This document shows, piece by piece, positions 51,992 through 61,457 of a DNA stretch of 64,000 nt. The translations under genes and the position numbers were made by a program. The stretch is taken from positions 62,001-126,000 of the forward strand of contig NZ_QNUL01000018.1 of assembly GCF_003383615.1 (NCBI RefSeq), given 5' to 3'. Position 1 is the stretch's first letter. Every line of letters starts with the position of its first letter. Below the pieces are notes generated by a model. It did no database searches, was not told where the DNA came from, and was given only the letters and a program-made list of their open reading frames with translations. The stretch is from Dyadobacter luteus. Its GTDB lineage: Bacteria > Bacteroidota > Bacteroidia > Cytophagales > Spirosomataceae.

Positions 51992-52194
51992 TTCACGGTG
52001 CGCATACACTAATCAGACACACAGTCATCTTCACATAAAAGGATAAGCCATTTCATTTATAGAATACAACCCATGTGATGAACGTTCACATTGAACACCA
52101 TTTGCTTTCGACATACAAATTCGCAGTGCCTTGGTCACCAGTTGGAGCAGGTTAGGCCGATCACAAAATTTTTTAAAAGATATAACGACACACC
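51992..52194. other. Intergenic gap before ribA-like gene
   Basis: 203 bp with no gene. An AT-rich ATTTTTTAAAAGATATAACG stretch precedes the next ATG; no clear -7 box is seen. Confidence 0.4.
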
Positions 52195-52776
52195 ATGATT
52201 ATTAAGCTTGCAGAAGGATCACTAAAAACACTTTACGGGGAATTTAAAGAGGTGATGTATTACGATGGCCAGACAGAAAGTTTTGCCCTTGTAATGGGTA
52301 ATGTAGAAGGAGAAGAAGATGTCCTTTGCAGGGTACACTCGTCTTGTATTTTCGGGCATCATTTCAACAGCATAGAATGCGATTGCCGGGAACAGATGGC
52401 TATTTCTCAGCAACTTATACAGGAACAGGGAAAAGGTATCGTGATTTGGCTGGATCAGGAGGGAAAAGCCAACGGCCACTTTGCTTTACTAAAAAGTAAG
52501 GAGTTCAAAAAAGCAGGTATGACACAGGACGATGCCTATGAAGCGGCAGGTTTCGTGAAGGATGCGCGTGACTATACCAAGGCAGCTGAAATTCTGAATG
52601 ATCTTGGGGTTGCCTCAATCCGCATGCTCACCAATAACATCAAAAAAACTGCTACGCTAACCCAATACGGTATTAAGGTAACGGGCGTAAAAGCCATTAT
52701 CATTGATGCCGGAGACAACGAAGAGCTGCGCAAATCCCTGGAAGAAAAGAAGGGTGACGGATATGGTATTTCCTGA
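52195..52776 (+). CDS. Divergent GTP cyclohydrolase II family protein
   Basis: A 193-residue protein with the GCH II fold: zinc-type cysteines C51, C62 and C64 (RVHSSCIFGHHFNSIECDC), DARDYTKAAEILNDLGVASI and RMLTNNIKKTATLTQYGIKV. The usual LRQEGRGIGL motif reads LDQEGKANGHF, so residues that bind the substrate phosphates differ. It may be a riboflavin enzyme paralogue or have another GTP-related reaction. It stands alone, not beside other rib genes. Confidence 0.82.
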   Translation: MIIKLAEGSLKTLYGEFKEVMYYDGQTESFALVMGNVEGEEDVLCRVHSSCIFGHHFNSIECDCREQMAISQQLIQEQGKGIVIWLDQEGKANGHFALLKSKEFKKAGMTQDDAYEAAGFVKDARDYTKAAEILNDLGVASIRMLTNNIKKTATLTQYGIKVTGVKAIIIDAGDNEELRKSLEEKKGDGYGIS

Positions 52777-52817
52777 CCTACGTTACCTCTACTATATCCG
52801 GCAGACAAGTAAAAGTA

Positions 52818-52825
52818 TACCTTTG
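52818..52825 (+). promoter_or_regulatory. -7 box for the SMP-30 gene
   Basis: TACCTTTG fits TAnnTTTG, 38 bp before the ATG at 52864. No -33 TTG at usual spacing. Confidence 0.4.
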
Positions 52826-52863
52826 GCAAGCTTTTTACCACGAACACAACTCAGTTTAAACAA

Positions 52864-53778
52864 ATGAAAAAAATCGGAAGAACTTTTTCAATACTTACAG
52901 CAACACTGCTTTTACCTGTATTACTGTCTGCACAAATTATGGATTCAAAATCAATTGTAGCGCCGGGAGCCGAAGTTGAAAAACTGGGTGACGGGTATAA
53001 ATTTACAGAAGGTCCTGTAGCCGATAAAAACGGCAATGTATTTTTTACAGATCAGCCTAACAACAAGATCATCCGCTGGGACGCCGAGACCGGCAAATTC
53101 AGCACTTTTTCCGATCAGGCGGGGAGATCCAACGGTATGTATTTTGATAAAAAAGGAAATCTGGTTACCTGTGCCGATGAGGAAAATCAGGTATGGTCAT
53201 TTGATAAAAAAGGAAAACCAACGGTGCTTGTTACCAAATTCGGCAATAAGCTACTGAACGGCCCGAACGACCTCTGGATTGATCCGAAAGGCGGTATCTA
53301 CCTGACTGATCCATTATATAAACGTGATTACTGGAAGCGCGATCCGGCCATGCAGCAGGACGGCGAACATGTCTACTACCTGCAACCCGACGGCAAAACG
53401 CTGATCAGGGTTGATGATACCTTCAAAAAGCCCAACGGAATTATCGGCACGAAAGACGGAAAGAAACTTTTTGTGGCGGATATTGGCGGAAACAAAACCT
53501 ATGTATTTGACATCGAAAAAGACGGCACACTGACAAACAAAAAGCTTTTTGTTGAAAAAGGATCGGATGGAATGATACTGGATGAAGAAGGCAACCTGTA
53601 CCTTACCGGAGACGGTGTGACAGTTTTTGATAAAACCGGAGAGAAAATCGCGCACTTCCCGATACATAAAGGCTGGACAGCCAATCTGTGTTTCGGTGGA
53701 AAAAACAATGATCTGCTTTTTATCACTGCTGAAACAGCGGTGTATGGCCTAAAAATGAAGGTAAAGGGAGTGAAGTAG
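52864..53778 (+). CDS. Exported SMP-30/gluconolactonase-like protein
   Basis: A 304-residue exported six-bladed propeller: signal peptide to about LLSAQ, then YKFTEGPVADKNGNVFFTDQ, LLNGPNDLWIDPKGGIYLTD and PNGIIGTKDGKKLFVADIGG, the metal-binding Glu/Asn/Asp pattern of gluconolactonases and paraoxonase-like lactonases. It should hydrolyse a sugar lactone in the periplasm; the true substrate is unknown. Confidence 0.88.
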   Translation: MKKIGRTFSILTATLLLPVLLSAQIMDSKSIVAPGAEVEKLGDGYKFTEGPVADKNGNVFFTDQPNNKIIRWDAETGKFSTFSDQAGRSNGMYFDKKGNLVTCADEENQVWSFDKKGKPTVLVTKFGNKLLNGPNDLWIDPKGGIYLTDPLYKRDYWKRDPAMQQDGEHVYYLQPDGKTLIRVDDTFKKPNGIIGTKDGKKLFVADIGGNKTYVFDIEKDGTLTNKKLFVEKGSDGMILDEEGNLYLTGDGVTVFDKTGEKIAHFPIHKGWTANLCFGGKNNDLLFITAETAVYGLKMKVKGVK

Positions 53779-54242
53779 TTAAAAGCTCTATTTTCCAAAA
53801 ACTTTATATAGCCTGTTCAATTCCTCCGGAGTTGGGAAATCTTTGTCGCCAATAGCCCCGGACTTCATCCGGGGCTATTCATATTTGATCTCTCCGAGAT
53901 CCTTCCGCGAGAAACCCATACGCTTCGCACAACTGCCCAACGACAAAATTCCAGCTAATTTTCAAGCTTCATGGCGCCGGACAAAACCCAGTGAAGTGAC
54001 GAAGATTTCATTCAAGACAAACATTCCTGCCAATAACAGAATCCCGGCGGGATTCAACTTGCATAACGCCGGGTGAAACCCGGGGAGTCACAAACTCATA
54101 GTGCAACTGCAACCCAGTAAGGGTTGAACAATACTTCGCCTGCAAACTTTCGGATTGCAACTGACCTTTCAATCATTAAATTGCGTTCTTAAAATCCTCA
54201 TCTGTTTGATGAGCAGTAAAGAATCAATTACTATATATCAGC
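53779..54242. repeat. Intergenic region with CCGGGG hairpin repeats
   Basis: 464 bp without a credible gene. It holds a perfect 12-bp stem AATAGCCCCGGA/TCCGGGGCTATT (53851-53862 and 53868-53879), GAATCCC/GGGATTC (54039-54045 and 54049-54055) and a CCGGG/CCCGG hairpin near 54069-54082. These are typical Bacteroidota repeat words. A 77-codon frame across it (53843-54076) is therefore rejected. Confidence 0.65.
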
Positions 54243-56306
54243 ATGACATCACCTGATAACAACACTAAAAACCCGCTTCTTAGTCCATTCGCTGAAACAC
54301 CCTTTCAGGTTCCTCCATTTGATAAAATCCGGACGGAACATTTTATGCCGGCATTTGAAAAAGGCATGAAAGAACAAAGTGATCGCATTGCTGCGATTTA
54401 TCTGCAACGCTCCGCCCCGGTTTTCGAAAACACAATTATTCCTCTGGAAAATGCCGGAGCATTGCTAAACAGAATTTGCAGTGTTTTTTTCAATCTTAAT
54501 TCCGCCAATACATCACCTGATATCGAGCAAATCGCTCAGGAAATAGCCCCTCGTCTTTCCCAACACGGCGACGATATTTACATGAATCAGGATTTGTTTC
54601 ATCGTGTCAAAACAGTGTTCGACCAACAGGATCAGCACGCATTGACCGGTGAACAAAAACGCTTGCTTGACGATACCTACAAATCATTTATCAGAAGTGG
54701 TGCCAATCTTGATGAAGAGCAACAACTTCGGATGCGGGAAATCAACCAGCAACTTTCTATAGCTACTGTAAAATTCGGCCAAAATCTGCTTGCTGAAACG
54801 AACCGCTATGAACTGATTATTGACAATAAAGCGGATTTGACCGGGCTTCCTGCTTCATTAATTTCATCTGCAAGCCAGTCGGCGAAAGACAATGGACACG
54901 AGGGTAAATGGCGTTTTACTTTACACAATCCAAGTGTCATGCCGTTTCTTGAATTTGCAGAAAATCGCACACTTCGCGAACAGATTTACAAGGCATATAT
55001 AAACCGAGCCAATCAGGGCGATGAGTCGGACAACAACAGTATTGTACAAAAAATTGTAACGCTTCGTGCGGAAAGAGCAGCACTTCTGGGTTACACATCT
55101 CATGCTGATTATGTATTGGAAAACAGTATGGCTAAAAATCCGCAACGGGTATATGAGCTGTTGGATCAACTATGGGAAGCTGCCCTGCCTATTGCCAAAC
55201 GCGAGCAATCTGAAATGGAAGTATTGATGAATAGTGAGGGAGGAAACAGCACTTTGCAAGCATGGGACTGGTTTTACTATGCCGACAAAGTACGTAAAGC
55301 CAAATACAACTATGATTCAGAAGCACTGAAGCCTTACTTCAAATTGGAGAATGTCCGAGATGGTATTTTCGCAGTAGCTCAAAAACTGTATGGCATTACT
55401 TTCTCTGCGATTACCGATATTCCGGCTTATCACGAGGATGTTGTCGGTTATGAAGTAAAAGAAGGGGACGGTTCGCATACCGGTGTTTTGTACCTTGATT
55501 ATTTCACCAGAAAATCAAAAAGAGGAGGAGCCTGGATGACCTCCTACCGCAGACAATCCAGCCAGGATGGTCAAAGAATATCACCTGTCATTTCCATTGT
55601 ATGTAACTTCCCGAAACCAGTAGATTCGCAACCGGTGCTACTCACTCCGGACGAGGTGGAAACCTTCTTCCACGAGTTTGGGCATGCATTACACGGATTA
55701 CTTTCAAACGTCACCTATGAATCTCAGGCGGGTACGGCTGTACCTCGCGATTTTGTGGAGTTACCATCGCAAATTATGGAGCACTGGGCGTTTGAGCCTG
55801 ATGCCTTAAAGTTATATGCCAAACATTTCCAATCCGGAGAGATTATTCCAGCAGAACTCGTAACGAAAATGAAGGAAGCCTCGAAATTCAATCAGGGATT
55901 CGGTACAGTAGAATACCTAGCAGCTTCTCTGCTGGATATGAGTTACCATACACTTAAGTCAGGCGAGACTGTGCAACCGGATGTGTTCGAGAAAGAGCAA
56001 ATGGAAAAAATAGGACTGATCAGCCAGATCGCCCCACGTTACAGGAGCACCTATTTCCAGCATATTTTTTCAGGAGGCTATTCAGCAGGTTATTACAGCT
56101 ACATATGGTCCGAAGTGCTGGACAGCGACGGCTTTGCCGCTTTTCTGGAAAAAGGAAATATTTTCGATCAGGAAACTGCCACCTCATTCCGTAAAAATAT
56201 CCTGGAAAAGGGTGATACAGAGGATCCCATGACTTTGTACAAAGCTTTCAGAGGAAGAGAGCCGGAAGTTAGTTACCTGCTTAAAAACCGGGGGCTCGAC
56301 GAATAA
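54243..56306 (+). CDS. M3 family metallopeptidase (peptidyl-dipeptidase Dcp-like)
   Basis: A 687-residue cytoplasmic peptidase with the zinc motif HEFGHALHGLLS and a distal glutamate, the segment SRFLEKSPERGGAW-type loop seen as FTRKSKRGGAWMTSYR, and GGYSAGYYSYIWSEVL near the C-terminus. It has an N-terminal helical domain as in Dcp/oligopeptidase A and no signal peptide. It degrades small peptides. A terminator follows. Confidence 0.94.
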   Translation: MTSPDNNTKNPLLSPFAETPFQVPPFDKIRTEHFMPAFEKGMKEQSDRIAAIYLQRSAPVFENTIIPLENAGALLNRICSVFFNLNSANTSPDIEQIAQEIAPRLSQHGDDIYMNQDLFHRVKTVFDQQDQHALTGEQKRLLDDTYKSFIRSGANLDEEQQLRMREINQQLSIATVKFGQNLLAETNRYELIIDNKADLTGLPASLISSASQSAKDNGHEGKWRFTLHNPSVMPFLEFAENRTLREQIYKAYINRANQGDESDNNSIVQKIVTLRAERAALLGYTSHADYVLENSMAKNPQRVYELLDQLWEAALPIAKREQSEMEVLMNSEGGNSTLQAWDWFYYADKVRKAKYNYDSEALKPYFKLENVRDGIFAVAQKLYGITFSAITDIPAYHEDVVGYEVKEGDGSHTGVLYLDYFTRKSKRGGAWMTSYRRQSSQDGQRISPVISIVCNFPKPVDSQPVLLTPDEVETFFHEFGHALHGLLSNVTYESQAGTAVPRDFVELPSQIMEHWAFEPDALKLYAKHFQSGEIIPAELVTKMKEASKFNQGFGTVEYLAASLLDMSYHTLKSGETVQPDVFEKEQMEKIGLISQIAPRYRSTYFQHIFSGGYSAGYYSYIWSEVLDSDGFAAFLEKGNIFDQETATSFRKNILEKGDTEDPMTLYKAFRGREPEVSYLLKNRGLDE

Positions 56307-56315
56307 AAGAGAGCA

Positions 56316-56344
56316 TCTGAGTGGCATGAAATGTGCCGCTCAGA
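56316..56344 (+). terminator. Terminator after the M3 peptidase gene
   Basis: TCTGAGTGGCA (56316-56326) pairs with TGCCGCTCAGA (56334-56344) with one G-T pair, followed by TTGTTTTT. Confidence 0.82.
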
Positions 56345-56447
56345 TTGTTTTTATAAAAACTGATCATTTTCTCACTACGACTCGTATATTTAGTCCATAC
56401 TTACCCCCTCCCTCTATCGTTAGTGAACTATAAGTAACAAGCTTCGT

Positions 56448-58841
56448 ATGCATCTGGTTTTTACCTTGTTTCTTCTGTTGTTGTCACTTTGCGTTTCCGG
56501 GCAGGATCGTGTTACCATCAGCGGCTATGTGAAAGAAGCAGGTAGTGAAGAACAATTGCCAGGTGTGAATGTTTTCATTCCCGACACTCCGTTCGGAGCT
56601 GTTACCAATACCTACGGATTTTACTCACTTACGATCCCCAAATCAGATTCTGTCACCATTTCCTTTTCCTTTGTCGGATATGATCGGGTGGAAAAGCGTA
56701 TCATACTGGATAAAAATAAACAGATTGATGTCTTTCTGCCAGCGGTTACCCAGCTTGACGAAGTTACAGTTTCTGCACGTAGGGAGGAGGACTATGTAAG
56801 CAGGAGTGCTCAGATGAGCCAGATTGAAATACCGATATCCCAGATCAAAAAAGTACCGGCATTTTTTGGTGAAAAGGACGTATTGAAAGTACTGCAACTC
56901 ATGCCAGGTGTACAAAAAGGAACCGAAGGACAAACTGGTCTCTACGTACGAGGCGGTGGTCCGGATCAAAACCTCATTATCCTCGACGATGCTGTTGTTT
57001 ACAATGCCAATCACCTTTTTGGCTTTTTCTCCATTTTCAATAGTGATGCACTCAAAAGTGTGGAATTGACCAAAGGTGGCTTTCCTGCCCGATTCGGAGG
57101 AAGATTGTCTTCTGTGCTGGAGATGAATATGAAAGAAGGTGCGAAGGATAAGCTTCATGGCGAAGGGGGAATCGGACTCATTTCTTCCCGACTTACACTG
57201 GAAGGGCCTGTTTCCAAAAAATCTTCTTTCCTGATTTCAGGCAGACGGACCTATATTGACTTACTCGCAAAACCACTCATTGCACAACAACAGCGTGGAG
57301 ACGACAGTCAGGTACGGCCAGGTTACTATTTTTATGATCTGAATGCCAAGATGAACTATGATCTCAGCTATAAAGACAAGCTTTACATCAGTGGCTACTT
57401 TGGGAGAGATAAGTTTTATGCCGATGAAACCAGCTCCACATCAAAATCCAAAGCGGGGCTGGACTGGGGAAATGCGACTGCTACGCTCAGATGGAATCAC
57501 CTGCTCAATCAAAAGCTCTTTGTCAATACATCGTTTATTTTCAGCAATTTCAATTTCGGAGTAAACAGCTATTCAAACGAAGACGGCGGAAATGATGAGT
57601 TCAGTCTTCAGTATACTTCCCGAATCCGTGACCTGGGCATTAAAACAGACTTTGATTATTTCCCTTCTCCGAAACATACCGTCAAATTCGGTGCACAAGC
57701 CACATTTCACAGATTTATACCTTCTGCTCTGGCCGTTGAAGGATCTTTTATTGGCAACCCCATAGAGACTTCTGTGGAAGCTGTAAACACAATCGAAAGC
57801 GGGGTTTACATTGAAGACACCTGGCAGGCACTTGATGCACTGAAAATGAATGCCGGCTTCAGGCTCAGCTCATTTCAAACCAAAACTAAAAACTATGTAC
57901 TGCCCGAACCACGTTTTTCGGCAGCCTTACGTCTTGCGCGCGATTTCTCCTTCAAAGCTTCGTATGCACAAATGAACCAGTATGTACATTTACTTTCCAA
58001 TACAGGACTGGGCTTACCTACCGACCTGTGGGTACCAACCACGGATAAAGTGAAACCGCAGCACTCACGACAAATTGCTGCTGGATTTGCAAAAGATATT
58101 ACAAAACCAGCCCTTACACTCACACTGGAAGGTTATTATAAAGTGATGGATAACATCATCAATTACAAAGAAGGCTCTTCGTTTTTGAGTATTACCGGAG
58201 AAAATGCCAATGAACTCAGCTGGGAGGATAATATTACTGCCGGGCGCGGATGGTCGTACGGGACAGAGTTATTACTGCAAAAAAAGGCCGGCAAACTGTC
58301 GGGTTGGATTGGTTACACCCTGTCGTGGACTAAATGGCAGTTTCCCGAGCTGAACTTCGGAAAAACTTTCTATCCCCGCTATGATCGTCGGCACGATCTC
58401 TCTGTGGTTGGAATTTACGAACTAACCAAACGCATTACCTTGTCTGCAACCTGGGTATACGGAACTGGAAATGCGCTTACGCTACCGGTTGCCCGGTTTA
58501 CAGGAGTAAGTGACAATTTCTATTCAGTGGCCAACAATGGGAAGGTTTACACTTCCTGGTATGGCGCCAGAGTGAGTGAATATGGCGAAAAAAACAGTTT
58601 CCGAGCTGAGCCATTTCATCGTATGGATATAGCTATACAGCTGCGCAAGAAGAAAAGAAGGCATGAACGCACCTGGGAATTTGGTATCTACAATGTGTAT
58701 AACAGGCGTAATCCTTTTTTTTACGATATATCAGAGGAGACAAAAACGAACAGTAATAACAATACCACAGTAAGCAACACGCTTAAGCGCTATTCGTTAT
58801 TTCCGTTCCTTCCTTCTTTCAGCTATAATTTCAAATTCTGA
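56448..58841 (+). CDS. TonB-dependent receptor with carboxypeptidase-like N-terminal domain
   Basis: A 797-residue outer-membrane receptor: signal peptide (to about VSGQ), a CarboxypepD_reg-like domain (ISGYVKEAGSEEQLPGVNVF), a plug domain (VLQLMPGVQKGTEGQTGLYV, LIILDDAVVYNANHLFG) and a 22-stranded barrel ending LFPFLPSFSYNFKF with terminal Phe. It lies 11 bp upstream of a DUF4249 lipoprotein, a pairing common in Bacteroidota, analogous in layout to SusC/SusD. The ligand is unknown. Confidence 0.92.
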   Translation: MHLVFTLFLLLLSLCVSGQDRVTISGYVKEAGSEEQLPGVNVFIPDTPFGAVTNTYGFYSLTIPKSDSVTISFSFVGYDRVEKRIILDKNKQIDVFLPAVTQLDEVTVSARREEDYVSRSAQMSQIEIPISQIKKVPAFFGEKDVLKVLQLMPGVQKGTEGQTGLYVRGGGPDQNLIILDDAVVYNANHLFGFFSIFNSDALKSVELTKGGFPARFGGRLSSVLEMNMKEGAKDKLHGEGGIGLISSRLTLEGPVSKKSSFLISGRRTYIDLLAKPLIAQQQRGDDSQVRPGYYFYDLNAKMNYDLSYKDKLYISGYFGRDKFYADETSSTSKSKAGLDWGNATATLRWNHLLNQKLFVNTSFIFSNFNFGVNSYSNEDGGNDEFSLQYTSRIRDLGIKTDFDYFPSPKHTVKFGAQATFHRFIPSALAVEGSFIGNPIETSVEAVNTIESGVYIEDTWQALDALKMNAGFRLSSFQTKTKNYVLPEPRFSAALRLARDFSFKASYAQMNQYVHLLSNTGLGLPTDLWVPTTDKVKPQHSRQIAAGFAKDITKPALTLTLEGYYKVMDNIINYKEGSSFLSITGENANELSWEDNITAGRGWSYGTELLLQKKAGKLSGWIGYTLSWTKWQFPELNFGKTFYPRYDRRHDLSVVGIYELTKRITLSATWVYGTGNALTLPVARFTGVSDNFYSVANNGKVYTSWYGARVSEYGEKNSFRAEPFHRMDIAIQLRKKKRRHERTWEFGIYNVYNRRNPFFYDISEETKTNSNNNTTVSNTLKRYSLFPFLPSFSYNFKF

Positions 58842-58852
58842 AGCTTTGGCTT

Positions 58853-59806
58853 ATGAAAAATCATCACCTATTCATACTGCTTTTTGTACTACTGCTCTCT
58901 GCGTGCGAGTCGCTGGTGACAGACGTAAGCCCCGACAAACTACCTGATATCGAGTCAAAGCTGGTTGTGCAGTCATTTATTTCCCCGCAAAACAATAGAA
59001 TTACCGTTGTCGTAACTGAGTCGATTCCACTGTTTGGGGAGTCGAGCGTGAACATGAACATCATTAAAAATGCATCGGTAAAAATTTCTGATGGAACGAA
59101 GGAGGTAAGCATGACGTACGATTCCACAGGCTCATCCTACAGTATTGATCGCTCACGGATGACTATCTCAGCAGGTAAAACATATCAGTTACTGGTGAGC
59201 GACGGAACAAGAAGTGTGAAGTCGAGCTGTACAGTACCAATTGGAAATGTTGTGATCAAAACCCACGATATTGACACCGTGTTCTCTTCCAATTCCTATC
59301 ATCCTGATACAGCCATCACCGTAAAAATGACATGGGAAGATATCAAGGGAGCGACCAATTTTTATCGGGCAAGAGCATTTCTCGAACTGGAGTATACAAT
59401 TCTTGAAGGAACAAATCCTGAAAATTATAAGGAACGTCGTGTCAGAAATCGCTTCAATGTAGACTGGGACCGGGACGCTGTCAGGAACGATTTCCAGAAC
59501 GACGTCAATCGCGATGGTGAAATTTTTAATTCTCCAATCGGCAGATTCAACCTACCTGCCCCGTTTGTTTACTCGCTTCCGGATGGTACTCTCCACACTT
59601 TGTATCCCCGTAGCAGAATTATTTCATTGACATTTCAGGTGGATCATACGGATGAGGACTATTTCAAATATCACCGATCCCTACAGCTACGCAATACCGA
59701 CAACCCTTTTTCAGAGCCCGCGCTGATCTACTCTAACATTACCGGGGGACTGGGATGCTATGCAGCCTATAACTCAACCTTCTTTGTATATCGTCCCAAC
59801 AGATAG
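58853..59806 (+). CDS. DUF4249 lipoprotein
   Basis: A 317-residue lipoprotein: leader MKNHHLFILLFVLLLSAC with lipobox LLSAC, then the DUF4249 pattern KLVVQSFISPQNNRITVVVT, KNASVKISDGTKEV and ISLTFQVDHTDEDYFKYHRS. It is surface or periplasm facing and is coupled to the TonB receptor 11 bp upstream; it probably caps the receptor in the manner of SusD, by analogy only. Confidence 0.88.
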   Translation: MKNHHLFILLFVLLLSACESLVTDVSPDKLPDIESKLVVQSFISPQNNRITVVVTESIPLFGESSVNMNIIKNASVKISDGTKEVSMTYDSTGSSYSIDRSRMTISAGKTYQLLVSDGTRSVKSSCTVPIGNVVIKTHDIDTVFSSNSYHPDTAITVKMTWEDIKGATNFYRARAFLELEYTILEGTNPENYKERRVRNRFNVDWDRDAVRNDFQNDVNRDGEIFNSPIGRFNLPAPFVYSLPDGTLHTLYPRSRIISLTFQVDHTDEDYFKYHRSLQLRNTDNPFSEPALIYSNITGGLGCYAAYNSTFFVYRPNR

Positions 59807-60136
59807 AATTACTTTGACCTCCTCATTTTTTGACATTTTGAGGTTAAATCACCTCATATGTGCTTACTAAATCATACTGTTCAGATCTAAAAAAAGTGGA
59901 AGAAATCGGGCGGACACATGTGTATTTACCCCTCAGAATCAGCCTTTCTAAAGCCGGAAATCCCGGGAAAAAGTAACATATTGAGATTTACACTCCTATT
60001 TGACCGGACAGATCATCTGTATGATTTAAGCATACCGAAACTACTTTTTGCAACGGCATAGTTTTTTAAAACATGAGAGGCAAAGAGCAAAGTAATTATG
60101 TATTGCTCTTACCCGAAACCTTTAAAATATACGGCT
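59807..60136. other. Intergenic region
   Basis: 330 bp without a gene. A short hairpin TGAGGT/ACCTCA occurs shortly after the DUF4249 stop (59841-59858). A promoter-like ACTTTTTG lies near 60041-60050 but does not match TAnnTTTG exactly. Confidence 0.45.
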
Positions 60137-60544
60137 ATGAACTTACATGAAAATGATATGTCGCAGGAAAAAAATAGTAATCCCGAACACCAGGATACTA
60201 ATGAGCCGGATACACTGATCGAGAGACTGGAAGACCTGAAAGAAAGAGGATATACCTATGATTTTAATTTAACGGCTCACGCACTGGAGTTGCATAAGGA
60301 TGATGGGATACGATTGACCTTGTCACCGGAAGATTTTAATATAGTGGAGTTTTTCAGATTTGAAGGCATGTCCAATCCATCGGATACTTCTATTTTATAC
60401 GCTATTGAATCAGGTGATGGGCTAAAAGGCACATTGGTGAGCAGCTACGGCGTTTATGCAGATGCCATGTCCAACGAGATGATCAAAAAACTGGATACAC
60501 GGAGCTCATTGATTGTCCACTCTGATGATGATCAGGCACACTAA
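60137..60544 (+). CDS. Small conserved protein often mislabelled as phosphoribosylpyrophosphate synthetase
   Basis: About 135 residues from ATG at 60137 (an in-frame ATG at 60158 is also possible). The core DLKERGYTYDFNL, DFNIVEFFRFEGMSNPSDTS and SYGVYADAMSNEMIKKLD is a widely conserved short Bacteroidota protein that annotation pipelines call PRPP synthetase although it has neither the PRPP-binding nor the ATP-binding motif of that enzyme. Function unknown. The acidic N-terminal extension is variable. Confidence 0.75.
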   Translation: MNLHENDMSQEKNSNPEHQDTNEPDTLIERLEDLKERGYTYDFNLTAHALELHKDDGIRLTLSPEDFNIVEFFRFEGMSNPSDTSILYAIESGDGLKGTLVSSYGVYADAMSNEMIKKLDTRSSLIVHSDDDQAH

Positions 60545-60597
60545 TTGATGACTTATAAAACTTAATACAAAACACTTCGCATAGACTAAATACCTCG

Positions 60598-60640
60598 AAA
60601 ATGTTACCCCACTTACCAAAGCCGGGTAACATTTTTTTTT
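60598..60640 (+). terminator. Terminator after the small conserved protein
   Basis: AAAATGTTACCC against GGGTAACATTTT (60598-60609 and 60624-60635) form a 12-bp stem followed by TTTTT. Confidence 0.88.
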
Positions 60641-60670
60641 AAGAATTACGGGCTTTTATGTACCAGTGCC

Positions 60671-61363
60671 ATGCACGACATTTTTGAATGGGAAAGACTA
60701 CTTTTTAACAAGCTTCCGGCGGTCTTCGTTTTTGAAGTTGCATTCCGGTCTGCGGTGATGTTTACGATCGTTCTGATTGCCCTTAGAGCAACCGGCAAAC
60801 GTGGGGTGAAGCAGCTTTCAATTTTCGAAACTGTAATTATTATTGCTTTAGGATCCGCCGCAGGAGATCCCATGTTTTATGAAGACGTTGGACTAATACC
60901 TGCATTGGTTGTTTTTACAACGGTAATCCTGCTATACAGGCTGGTAACTTGGCTCACGGGAAAAAGCAAGTGGTTTGAAAAACTAATTGAAGGAGACACA
61001 GTTTGTCTGATCAAAAATGGCAAATTTTCCCTATCTGAGTTTAAAAAAGAGAGTCTGGCACAGGATGAGTTTTTTTCTGAATTAAGACTGAAAAGCGTCG
61101 AACATCTCGGACAAATCAGAAATGCATACCTCGAACCAAGTGGTGAGCTCTCTGTATTCTTTTGTGATCATAGCGAGGTGGTTCCGGGTTTGCCTATTCT
61201 GCCACATTTATACAATAAAAAAACAAAATTCATTAACAGTAAGGGGCTCTACGCATGTACTTTTTGTGGTCATACAGAATCGCTGGAGGAAGGAACTTCG
61301 CACTGTACCGAGTGTGGAAAAGATACCTGGGTATTGGCGATTAAAACCCTGAGAAACTCATGA
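60671..61363 (+). CDS. DUF421 (YetF-type) membrane protein with C-terminal zinc ribbon
   Basis: A 230-residue protein with three N-terminal helices (SAVMFTIVLIALRATGKRGV, IIIALGSAAGDPMF, VVFTTVILLYRLVTW) and the DUF421 soluble domain (KLIEGDTVCLIKNGKFSLSE, SLAQDEFFSELRLKSVEHLG). An added C-terminal zinc ribbon has CTFCGH and CTECGKD. DUF421 proteins in Bacillus affect spore germination or membrane state; the zinc-ribbon form is typical of Bacteroidota. Function here is unknown. Confidence 0.88.
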   Translation: MHDIFEWERLLFNKLPAVFVFEVAFRSAVMFTIVLIALRATGKRGVKQLSIFETVIIIALGSAAGDPMFYEDVGLIPALVVFTTVILLYRLVTWLTGKSKWFEKLIEGDTVCLIKNGKFSLSEFKKESLAQDEFFSELRLKSVEHLGQIRNAYLEPSGELSVFFCDHSEVVPGLPILPHLYNKKTKFINSKGLYACTFCGHTESLEEGTSHCTECGKDTWVLAIKTLRNS

Positions 61364-61412
61364 ATCAGTTTTCAGAATGATATAATTCAGCAATTGTATC
61401 CACGTACGATCC

Positions 61413-61420
61413 TATATTTG
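61413..61420 (+). promoter_or_regulatory. -7 box for the DUF1398 gene
   Basis: TATATTTG fits TAnnTTTG, with TTG 16 bp upstream (61394-61396); leader about 31 nt. Confidence 0.5.
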
Positions 61421-61457
61421 ATTAAACAGGCTCCCAACACAATAAACATATAACACC

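Noticed and set aside
53843-54076. 77-residue open frame between the SMP-30 and M3 peptidase genes
   Set aside because: It overlaps repeat hairpins, has no domain, and its composition follows the repeat words; likely non-coding.
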